From NCBI GenBank assembly GCA_019722365.1, contig JADFUC010002431.1:496001-560000 (forward strand): a DNA stretch of 64,000 nucleotides. Direction: 5' to 3'. Position 1 is the stretch's first letter. Each line of letters starts with the position of its first letter. The DNA is from Lithospermum erythrorhizon (lineage: Eukaryota > Streptophyta > Magnoliopsida > Boraginales > Boraginaceae). Shown piece by piece: positions 38,959 through 49,288 of this stretch. The notes under the pieces were generated by a model, which was not told where the DNA came from, did not search any database, and worked only from the letters and a program-made list of their open reading frames with translations. The position numbers and the translations under genes are program-made.

Positions 38959-40915
38959 ATGGAAATTAATTCTACAGAAACAACTTCTACATCTCCAACA
39001 AACGACAATTCAGAAGCTTCAGGTTATTTTCCAGTTTTTTGAATATTTTATTGGTATATGAGATTTGATTTTTTTTTATACAAGTATAATTCATGTTATG
39101 TGTGAAATAATTTTTTTTTGCAATAACCCTTTTGAAAATGGTGCTATAAAGTTTCAATCTTTGTTGAAAATTCATTTGTTTTGTATTATGGACTTTTATG
39201 ACGTAGTCTTGTATGAGTTCAATGTTGTTTAAGTTGAGGAATTTGATTAAACTAATGAAGTTTGTTTAAGCTATGGTATTTATTTTGATACGGTAATTTT
39301 AAAAAAATAAGTTCCAATTGTGTTGGGTTAGTTAGTGTTTTAGCTAAATTGAAATTAGTTGTTTTTTGAAGATGATGTAAAAAGAAGATGTTGGGATCAA
39401 AGGGAAGCTGAGGCAGGGGAGCCACGTTGTGTTATATGCGGTCGATACGGTGAATATATATGTGATGAGACTGATGATGATGTTTGTAGTCTAGAATGTA
39501 AACAAATTCTTCTTTTGAGAATTGCAAAGTCGAGGCCTCGAGTTATTGGCCCTCCTCTTGTGAAATTGCCAGCTTCGGATGAGTGTGTTTATGTTAGGGA
39601 TGGTAATGGAAATGGTGAATCTGAAGGGATTAGTAGTTCTAAAAAAGAATCATTGAGGAAAAGAATTGAGATTTCTGTTAGGGGGGGCTCTGTTCCGGAT
39701 CCAATTTTGTCATTTTCGTCTTGTGGTCTTCCACAGAAGTTGGTCGAAAACATTGAAACTGCAGGATTTGAAATGCCAACTCCTGTTCAAATGCAGGCTA
39801 TACCTGCTGCTTTAGCTGGCCAAAGCTTGCTTGTTTCAGCTGAGACTGGTTCAGGGAAGACTGGTTCGTTTTTAATCCCAATTGTGAATCACTGTGCAAA
39901 GGCTAATATTAATCAGTCACAAAGTGTGCAAAGACCGTTGGCGATTGTTCTTACTCCCACTAGAGAGCTTTCCATACAAGTGGAGGAACAAGCAAAGTTG
40001 TTTGGGAAAGGTTTGCCTTTCAAAACTGCACTGGTTGTTGGTGGTGATGCAATGGCAAGGCAGGTGTACAGGATCGAACATGGGATTTCCTTAATTGTAG
40101 GAACTCCTGGTAGGCTCATTGATATTCTAACCAAGAACGATATTTCATTAGATTATATTTCCATTTTTGTTGTCGATGAAGTGGACTGCATGCTTCAAAG
40201 GGGGTTTTATGATCAGGTAATGCAGATCTTTAGGGCTCTATCTCAACCGCAAATTCTCATGTACTCTGCTACCATTAGTAAAGAAGTTGAGAGATTGGCT
40301 AACTCAATGGTCAAAGATATGTCAGTTATTTCTGTAGGCAAACCGAATAAGCCAAATGCATCTGTGAGGCAGCTTGCCATTTGGGTTGAGTCAAAGAAAA
40401 AGAAACAAAAGCTTTTCGACATATTGATGAGCAAGCAACACTTTTACCCTCCTGTTGTAGTATTTGTAGATTCGAGACTTGGAGCTGATCTCCTCTCGGA
40501 AGCTATAACAATCACCACTGGGTTGAAAGCCCTTTCTATTCACGGAGAAAAACCCATGAATGAAAGGAGAGAGGCTATGCAGTCGTTTTTGGTTGGAGAA
40601 GTGCCTATAATGGTCGCTACTGGGGTGTTGAGCCGAGGGGTTGATCTCTTAACTGTAAGGCAAGTCATTGTGTTTGACATGCCAAATTCTGTTAAGGATT
40701 ATGTCCACCAGGTTGGAAGAGCATCAAGGTTGGGGGAGGAAGGTACTGCATATGTATTTATTAATGATGAGAGTAGGAAGCTATTTCCAGAGTTAATTAA
40801 CATCCTGAAATCTTCTGGTTCTGCTATTCCCAGGGAGCTTAATAATTCACGGTATGCAGTGAGCTCATTTACTAATCATAAGGGTAAAAAGAAAAGGAAA
40901 TATATTAAAAGTTAG
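38959..40915 (+). CDS. RH41: DEAD-box ATP-dependent RNA helicase 41-like, with zf-HIT finger
   Basis: Two exons, 38959-39022 and 39372-40915, join in phase (G|AT) to give 535 residues, close to Arabidopsis RH41. The second exon start is chosen because TTTTTTGAAG is an acceptor that yields ASDDVKRRCWDQREA, as in homologues. A HIT-type zinc finger comes first (CVICGRYGEYICDETDDDVC, then SLECK, about residues 41-66). Helicase motifs follow: Q-motif region (GFEMPTPVQMQAIP), motif I AETGSGKTG near residue 179, PTRELSIQ, GTPGRLID, motif II DEVD near 289 in place of DEAD, SAT, VFVDSR, ATGVLSRGVDL and HQVGRASR near 468. The tail GKKKRKYIK is basic and suggests nuclear location. It should unwind or remodel RNA; the precise target is unknown. 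DEVD is, as I recall, usual for this orthologue group and not a defect. Confidence 0.94.
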
Positions 40916-41017
40916 ATATTTGAATGAGTTCAGAATTGGGGTATTTATTTGCAACTGAAGGTGCAGCCTCCCTCTCAGTGGCCTCCTTAAAACTATTCTC
41001 ATATTCTGTGAGAGCTC

Positions 41018-41107
41018 GAACACCATCTGCCTTACAGTTACGATGGGGTTACCGACCTATGCGTAGATCGGTAACCCCATAGTAACTTTTTTCCTAACTT
41101 GGTGTTC
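41018..41107. repeat. Near-perfect foldback (inverted repeat) downstream of the helicase
   Basis: Arms at 41037-41055 and 41068-41086 are 19 bases each with a single mismatch (core ATGGGGTTACCGA / TCGGTAACCCCAT). A further three pairs flank a TGCG loop inside. An outer 8-base perfect pair (GAACACCA 41018-41025, TGGTGTTC 41100-41107) extends the symmetry. It lies about 100-190 bases past the stop codon, so probably in the 3' UTR or just after it. It could be a remnant of a foldback transposon or an RNA hairpin. Confidence 0.75.
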
Positions 41108-41162
41108 TATAATTCTTCTCATATCTCCCCATGTATGTTTCTTTTTCCTAACTTGGTGTTCT
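41088..41162. repeat. 21-base direct repeat pair
   Basis: The 21-mer TTTTTCCTAACTTGGTGTTC plus T occurs exactly at 41088-41108 and 41142-41162, a spacing of 54 bases. The first copy overlaps the outer arm of the foldback. This suggests a local duplication or slippage. Confidence 0.85.
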
Positions 41163-43575
41163 GTTCTCTATAACTGCATGTCAGGTCAAACTACAGTAAC
41201 CCTGACAAACCGAATCCCTTCTCTTTCAACCAACTAAGATTTTTCATCCTGTCCGTATGCACAAGGATACATCAGTCCTCTTGTTATTTAAATGGAAGAA
41301 CAGTATGTTGGAGTTCAGTTCAATGGAATAACGAGCTAACGATCAGCAGTTAACGTCAATGCCCAGTTTCTATCATCCACTTTCTGTTAATGCAAACTCC
41401 ATTGGATCAGAATATCATTGCAGTTGACATACAGTTTTCTTTACCTGGTTCAAGATTTGAGAATATGACTAACATCCATAATTGAAGGTGTTCATAGGAG
41501 CAGCTGACTGATGAGTTCTAAAAAATCTTATCAGGTTCCTAACAATTTACTATTTATGTAGGGAACATCTGGTTCTTTCAGCAAAAGTTCTTGATACCTC
41601 TCCCCAGCAGTAATTTTGTTTAAAGTTCCACAGGCAGAATTTGAGATAATAACGATTTGCTTAAGAATCCCCTATTGAATGTTACGGAATAATTCCTGCA
41701 AGGCCTATTCTTATCAGCATCTTATGGGTGAATGTTTTTGGTCACTTTCCAGTGAAATTGGGAGTCGCATTAACAAACCGACTGGATCATGAGACTGGTG
41801 TGAGCAAAGCAAAAAATTGTTAACTGGAGAAGATGAAGAACTACTGTTCCGGCATCGCTATGTTTCTATGCGGGAGTGGACATTTAGTCGTATCCAAACA
41901 TGAACCGTCCAATTGACCTCATATAATAATTTAGCTAATGCTAGCGTTATAAGATTGCAATCTCATATGAGTAGCTGTTAAATGCCAGTGGTCCTTGAAT
42001 TAGGCAAAAAATTGAAACTGTGCAAATCTAAAGCATGCAAGTTTCATGGAGATGAAACCTATATACCATTGTTCAATATTTTAAACAATTTAGATGCCTA
42101 TTGTTTAGTTTGAACTGGATTCCACCTTTCAGTCTTCATGTTTGATCCATACTGAAATTCTCTCGAGATTTCACATTTTAGCCTCCTCAATCTCAGATTT
42201 CACAGAATTAAAACCATTTCCTCCAAAGTGAGACATTTCTTCTGTTTATTTCCTTGTATAATATTAAGCTGAATTAACTTAAAAACAAAAACAAAAAAAG
42301 TATCAATAAACAATATTCCCAAACAAATGAACCAAAACAATCGAAATCTAGATAGGTTCAGTGGTTATCCCTCCAATGGAATGTCTTTATGTATATAAAA
42401 AAGATAGACCGTGCAGATGATATCAATGATCAATTTTGGCTGTGAAAATCGAGGCTCGAATTTTGGACAACTGCTAAACATAGAGAAATGATTCATTTTA
42501 TTTTAAAGTCGGCTGTAACAAGCCGGCATTTATAGCCACCTATTTAGGCCTGCAAATTTAATTATTTGTGACAATTATTTTGGGATTGTTCCTTTGTATT
42601 ATTTCATCTCCTTAATGATCCTGTCGTCATTTCACCTATATTGCATTTGCATGGAGTATTATTTTCCTAAAGTTTCACTTTCTTGATTTGTTCATGCCTT
42701 TATTGTCCTCATTGCTCAACTACAACATGTAAACTGAAATAAACGACCCCTTCAAACTAATTGTTTTCAAGTTTCAAGCTTATGTCATCTTCATCATTCT
42801 CCTATATGAATATCCAATTTCAACAACATTTTATTCACATCCCTGATATCATTTCTATATCTCTTTCTTTGGTGCTTAGTATACACTGTATACATATTGT
42901 TAAGTATTACAAAGATACAAACATTGGTTGAAGAAAGTGAGCTTCAAGGTACACATGATCTTTTCAGTATTCTGTATGTTTATTTTCCCTTATATATGCA
43001 GGAAATTGCATGGAATTCTTTTAGAATATATGAAAATGTAGAATATGGGTAATTCACTGATTCTGAATATGCTTTATTAGACAAACGCATTAGTCATACA
43101 TTATATATTCTCTCTTATGGGGTCACAATTGAATCAGTACAGTGTCTCTTTTGATATGATCTTTAATTTTTGTTTGGTTAGAAGGGTTCGGTTTGTATAT
43201 GTCAGTAAATTATAGAGTATTGTATGCTGTTATTCAATTTGTATCACTTTAGTTGATACTCCATGGAATATCATTTAAGATATTTTGTTTTACATGTCCA
43301 TATTGCGGTGGAACAGGGGAGCTGAATTTATTTTTTGTATTAATTCTTTTTAGTGCCCCTTTATTTTTAATATATTGCATTTGCTGAAGTGTCCTTTCAT
43401 TTTTTCGTACTTTTCTTCTATTTTTATGTTTGAAATCTACAAAAAGCATTTCTTTAGCACTGGAGAACTTACAAGTTAACATCAAGTATTTATTTCGAGT
43501 GCTATATGTTGGATGACCGAATTGCAATACTGTAGATGGCTAGTTGATGTTACTTGATCCATTTTCCTTTCTCAG
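41163..43575. other. Intergenic region between RH41-like and LIN-like genes
   Basis: No coding region is supported; the minus-strand frame at 43249-43527 shows no domain. The right part probably contains the promoter and a leader intron of the U-box gene: CCTTTCTCAG ending at 43575 is a good acceptor, leaving 43576-43623 as leader exon before the ATG. Confidence 0.5.
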
Positions 43576-43623
43576 GATAAAGGCTCTTATTGCTGGCAAA
43601 ACTTAACTGCAAGATAGATATCT

Positions 43624-46600
43624 ATGTCACTAGCAGAACTTTTAGCCAAGGAGGGGTTTAAAGCAAGGTCAAAGACCATGGCTAGAGCATCTTTTCGAGC
43701 GGATGCAGCAACTACACAACGGGGTCAACGTACTTCTAGTTCTTTGTCGAGTGTTAAAAAGGCTGAAAGGGCGAAGTCTGATTTGTCTCGATATCAAGCA
43801 TCAAGGGAGACTCCAGCAAGTGATCATAAGGGAAAGAAGCCAAGGGAAAGTTTTACACGACTAAATAAAGGACCGAGCACTGAGATTACAGAAATCGAAA
43901 GAAGTGAAGTTGCAGGCGAGGAAACTAATGAGATAGTTGAGGTTGTAGTGGAAAATAATAGGAAATACAATGATATATATTATAATGGAGTTTTTGATGA
44001 TGATTTAGGTGAGGATAAGGATATGAAAGAGATGACAGGAAAGTATGGTCAGCCAGCTACAGAGTATGCAGGCGTTGACAAGAGTTCTAACAGTATCTCT
44101 GACAAGGGTCTCCCTAGTCGTTCTAGATCCTATAACCATAGAAACAAACAGAAAAACCTGGAGATATCAGGCAGCAGATTAAGTATAAGTTCAACTGCTA
44201 GCAAAACTCTTGGTGACTTCAAGAGTCATCGGCAAGAAAAGATTGAACAGGCTGTGGCTGCTCCATCACTTGATGAGGCTGCTGTCCGAGCTGTAGTTTC
44301 TATCTTCAGTGGATATGCCAAAAACTTCATGGATGATGAGGATTTTAGAGCATCTCTTCATCATAACAGTTTTTCGTCTCTTGATCTTGCTGGACTGAAC
44401 GACGGCCTAAACACAGAAAGCAAAGTTATAGTAAATCTTGAACAAGCAATTGAAACAGTTGAAAAGGCTATGGAGGAGCAAGTCTCGACAAAGGATTTGA
44501 AAAGAGCCTCATTGCAGCTCAGTGTCATTACAGGGTTAAACTCCAATGATTTAAAAGATGGATTTACATCTGGAATTCCTAATTTTAAGTTGTCTGCTTG
44601 TGCTCATCTCTACCTTGGGATGATCTATAAAATTCAGGAGAAAGACAAGATCTCAGCAAAACATCTTCTTCAGGTTTTCTGTGATTCACCTTTTCAAGCT
44701 AGGACCAAGTTGTTGGCTGATTTGTGGGACGATGCATTTCTTCCCCAACTTTGGCATTTGAAGGTTTGGTATGAGAAGGAGTCCACCTTTCTGAAAGACT
44801 CGCCAAGAAAACTAAAACTTCTTGATAAAGTTTACAAGGAAATTCTTGATTCTGGCACTTATCAATTTGCAAGATATTACAAGGATTGGTTAAGTGAGAT
44901 GATTGAACCACCTACAGTTCCTTCCATTGAAGTCCCTTCAAGATCTGTTTGGTTGATTCAACAGGAAAGTCGTAGGCAATCTCCGGACACTGGAGATTCG
45001 ATTGGCCATTTTTCAATGCAGCCAACGGTCAATAGGAAACTATATGAGGCACTCTTCGCCCACTCACATAACACTCCAGTTGAAGTTGTAGATTACGAGG
45101 AAGAAAATCATGAAATTATTGCAGGAAGTTCTCATAGTTCAATTGTGGAAGAATTACACATGTCCCCATATAAGCTTGAGCCAGTTGTGCAAATACATCG
45201 AACTATTGATCAGGATTCTCATCAGGGGCGACAAAGCTCGAAGGGTAGCCACTTCTCAAAAGAAGTCCCATGTGAGGATGAGGTTATAATTGAGAAGTTA
45301 GCAAAAACATTCTTTGAAACTCAATGGACTAAAATATCTGGCGATACTTCTGGTGCTTCTACAAGGGAACGATTTGAAGATGATCTATATCCTGAGTCGG
45401 TAATTTTCTGAAATATTATCAATTTTGTTCTATTCAAAAGTACTCTCTTCATGAACAATTTCATGTGTTTGATTTTGAAATGCAGCCCAACAATTTCAGC
45501 TCTCCTTGTGAAGGTGGGTAGTGAAGGTCCGTTCCATTTATCATTCAATGCTAAAATATGTTGTTTTAATGATGTTATTCAACAGAATGAAAATATATAC
45601 TGATAGATGCAATCTCTCAGGCGTTCCGGAGGAATACATATGCCCTATAACTGGATTTCTGTTTGAAGATCCGGTGACCCTAGAAACTGGTCAGACATTT
45701 GAGCGGGCAGCTGTCAGAAGGTGGCTGCATAAGGGAAATAGAACATGTCCAGTAACAGGAAATTTACTACAATGCAAAATTGTTCCAGTTACCAACTTTA
45801 TTCTGAAGCATGTAATTGATGATTGGAAATCGAAAAATCGTCTACATATCTCTGATGTGGCCATTCAATTGTCTAGATTTTCAATGGAAAAATGTTCTGA
45901 AAGTGATGAGAAAGTTGTTCTTATATTAGAGCAGCTTGTTGTTGCTTCAAGTAAAAAACAAAGAGAAATTAATGTGAAACGGATCAGGTCTCTTGGAGGG
46001 TTGCAGTTTCTTTTGAGAAGATTTAATTGTGGAAATTTAGAGGAGAGAAATGAAGTCTCAGAGCTACTGTGCCGATGCATTGAAGTGGATTCTGGTTGCA
46101 GAAACCAAGTTGCTGGAAGCATTTTGAAGTCGTGTTTGCTTGAAATGCTTTTCAGTGACGTGCCAAAGGCAAGATTCAACGCAGTCATGATGTTGACTGA
46201 GTTAATATCACAAAACAGGTATTCAACTCAGCTAGCATGGTATTTGTGTTGTTTCTTGCTGCTTTAGTAAGCTTCCCCCTACTGTTAGTCTGTTATCCTA
46301 CATCCTCTTTGACCTTTACTACTTCACATGTCACAACATCTGGCACGGTAGTTTTTCATGATTCTTTTATAAAATTCATAATGTAGGTCACTTCTTTCAA
46401 TTAGAACCTGGCTCATCTGAGCTTATGCCTTGTAGAATAGTCCTAAATTATTTCCAGTTTAAATCATTAGCTTCATCGATTGTTCTGCTTGCTTGAGAGT
46501 CCGGGATCCTCACTATGGCTGTCTTTCATGTGGGATCTTGTGTTTGACATTTCAGGAGGAAAGAGGCAAAATACTTCTTAGCCGGCTTTCAGGATGAAGA

Positions 46601-48166
46601 AATCGGAAAGTCAATGAACATTCTACTCACCTATCTTCAAGACTGTCAAACTGATATGAGTCCTTTAGTTGCTGTTCTAATATTACAATTAGATCTTCTG
46701 GTACTATTTCTTTCTACATCTTCATCAGTAGAGGTTCTCTATATGAAATTGAACTTTTTTTTACTCGTGTTGGTTCCTTGAAACTGAAAGTTGAACCAAG
46801 TAATTGAAGTAGTAAGTAAGTTTATATATGAGATATTTTTTGTCTAATTTGAATGTGTTTTAATCTTTATTGCTACACCTTTTATTATTCACATAATGTT
46901 TTGTCCATTACCAACTTCTAAAAGTTTCACCTCTACATGGAATGTTAATTTTAATATAATATCCCCCACCCCCAATTCTTTTAGATGCTCTTCCCGCCCT
47001 TTGCAAATAATTAATCAATCTGATGAAGATGTATGTTGATATGAATTAGAAGTATTTCTGCATTTTTAGAAGATTGTTTTCTGAAACTTGAAAGGTAGAA
47101 CATCTCAATCACGGTCTATGTAAAGAGGAAGCAATTCGTGCAATAACATTAGCTCTAGAAAGAAGCTTGACAAATGAAAAGGTGCGGGATAGATGTTGCA
47201 GAGCGCTCCTCATTCTAGGAGCACGCTTCTCTTTCTTAGGAAAAGTAATGACAGAGGATTGGGTCCTAAAGCAAGCAGGATTTCTTGATGGTCTCCAGAT
47301 AGATTCCCCTGACCTTGAAGAAGAGAATTTTGATGCCATAGCAATGGTATGTTTAATCCTTTTGGTTCTACTTCATCCTATATCCAAATGTAGAGTATAT
47401 TTCTTCATTTCCCAGCAATTTATTTTATTTAACAAGAAACGGAAACATCAGATACCAGACTGCAAATCCTTTTATCATACTTAGTTTGTGGTTTGATCTC
47501 TCTCGTATGTTTTGTTACATTAGTTCACTGTAATGGAAAAAATAATGAGATTCCCACCAGTAATCTTCTCCTACATGCATTTAACATCATTTGAATAACT
47601 TCCTTTGAAAGGTCGACCATCAGATTGAAGATAGCGATGAAGAGGAGAGGGGAAAGTGGTTAGGTAACTTGTCAGCTTCGCTTCTTGGGGAGGGGAATAA
47701 ACCATTTTGGCAGGCACTTTGCAAGTGTTTAACATCTGATAATGTGATGTTAGTAAGAGTCTGTCTGACAACAGTAGCGTGGTTGACAGCATCGACTGCT
47801 TCTTCATTGTCCGAACCAACGTTGCAGCTATCTGACTTCTCACCTATCATCTCTAATCTCAAGAACTGTGTTAAATATGGTCAGCTTGCTGAGCTCAAGA
47901 TTCTTGCTTCGATGTCTTTGTTTAATTTCCATAAGATTCCAGGTGAGGTTAATACCAGTCGGGGATGCGTTAAATAGGATTTGATCCATGATAAGCGATA
48001 AAGTAATAAACTCTCTATCGACGATCTTCTTCTGGTTGCAGGATGTAGACAAATTGTATCGAAAACTGCACGTGAGATTGCTATTCCTTATTTGGAAAGT
48101 CTTGCAGAAGTTACATGGACAGCTAAAGAGCTCTGTGCTATAGCTGCGGATAACATCATAAATTGA
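43624..48166 (+). CDS. Putative U-box E3 ubiquitin-protein ligase LIN-1-like (CERBERUS/LIN family)
   Basis: Seven coding exons: 43624-45399, 45486-45517, 45586-46218, 46556-46700, 47095-47346, 47612-47942, 48042-48166. They sum to 3294 bases, 1097 residues, with all phases consistent. The long N-terminal part starts MSLAELLAKEGFKARSKTMA. It holds a helical region (EAAVRAVVSIFSGYAKNFMD; AHLYLGMIYKIQEKDKISAK) resembling LIN proteins. The U-box is GVPEEYICPITGFLFEDPVT, LETGQTFERAAVRRWLHKGN, RTCPVTG, and would recruit an E2 enzyme. ARM-like helical repeats follow to the C-terminus (LCAIAADNIIN). I see no WD40 repeats, unlike legume LIN/CERBERUS, which is required for rhizobial infection; this copy is of the shorter LIN-1 type. 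A second acceptor ending at 45606 is in the same phase and would remove seven residues before the U-box. Confidence 0.9.
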
Positions 48167-49288
48167 AGAGGCTCGATATGTTTGTAATGAACATCACTAG
48201 CAACTTTTTGTTGTTGCCAAATTCATCTGTTGATATTAGAAGTTCAAATCTGATCAGCAATGAAGAAGTAGGGGTTGTTCTCTCATCTTTTGATACTCCT
48301 GATGTTGATTTCCATTATTGTAGTTAATTTATCTTTGATGAAGCAAATTTCTGGTCATATACATAGTAATGCTTGTAGTTCAACTAGCTATCAATGAGTT
48401 TGTTGACTTAGTTGTTTCTCATGACAATAATATAAGGGCCCATAATATAATGTTGGACTTGTAGTCATATTATAGCACTTACATTTTGTATCATTCTGCT
48501 TTAGTTCTAGTGATAAAATCAAATTAGCAAAGACATGAAATGTCATTATACAAATCCGAGTAAAGAACCATTGCTCAATTGTCTAAAATTTGGAGATCAT
48601 GTTTCGACTTTTAGTGAACTTTATACTACATATGCAACTACAGTATATCCATGATGTCGCCTATACCACCTAAATCTCGAATCGTTTCGTTGCGACCATG
48701 ATTGCGAATTTTATTCAATAATTACCAATCTCTTTCCATGCATACAATAAATAAAGTTTTAATATTGACATTCCAAAATGTTGATCATGTGATAATACCA
48801 TCTTTGTTTCGAACGCTATAGAAAAATTTAATATTAAAACAAGAACATTATTTTCACATGATCACTATTACGAAGTGCAAACATAAATGTTCGAGTGCCA
48901 AAGTCAATATACAATAAAAAAATCCATTTGTCTGTTCTTTATATTTTTACTTGTGTAGTATTCTTAAACCGTGCTTGAGATTAGACTCAAATCTATCAAA
49001 ACTTCAAAGTGCATTACATCTTACATAAATTGTTCGATACTCAAAAGCCGAACAACTCCAATAACTACCGACTGATAAACAACGTGACCTGGGACGAACT
49101 ATCCCTCTCCGCTCAAACCCGACTCGATAACGTTCCTACCTGGAAAATAGAAGCACATAACCCAATACTATCATGTGTCCAGTAGAAGCCCATCATAAAA
49201 ACAATAGCAAAACCCCAGAAAAAAACCCTTAATTCTCCCAAATTAGGGTTTAAGCTCTTGCAAAATTCAATTTTCTCAGGTCTAAGCA
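48167..49288. other. Intergenic region between the LIN-like and NOC2 genes
   Basis: The 3' UTR of the U-box gene occupies the first few hundred bases. The stretch around 49190-49288, with AAAAACCCTTAATTCTCCC and TTAGGGTTTAAG, resembles the leader and telo-box (AAACCCTAA-like) motif common in promoters of plant ribosome-biogenesis genes. It lies directly before the NOC2 start. No other coding sequence is seen. Confidence 0.5.
49239..49254 (+). promoter_or_regulatory. Telo-box-like element before NOC2
   Basis: The plus strand has AATTAGGGTTTAAGC about 40 bases before the ATG. TTAGGGTTT is the complement of AAACCCTAA, the plant telo-box found in many translation and ribosome-biogenesis promoters, which fits a nucleolar protein gene. 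Motif match only. Confidence 0.5.

Noticed and set aside
40172..40186. DEVD instead of DEAD taken as a broken helicase
   Set aside because: All other helicase motifs are intact and, as far as I recall, DEVD is normal for the RH41 group.
43624..48166. Assignment as full-length LIN/CERBERUS with WD40 repeats
   Set aside because: The stop at 48164-48166 follows ARM-like helices directly, and no WD40 repeats are encoded in the following 1.1 kb.
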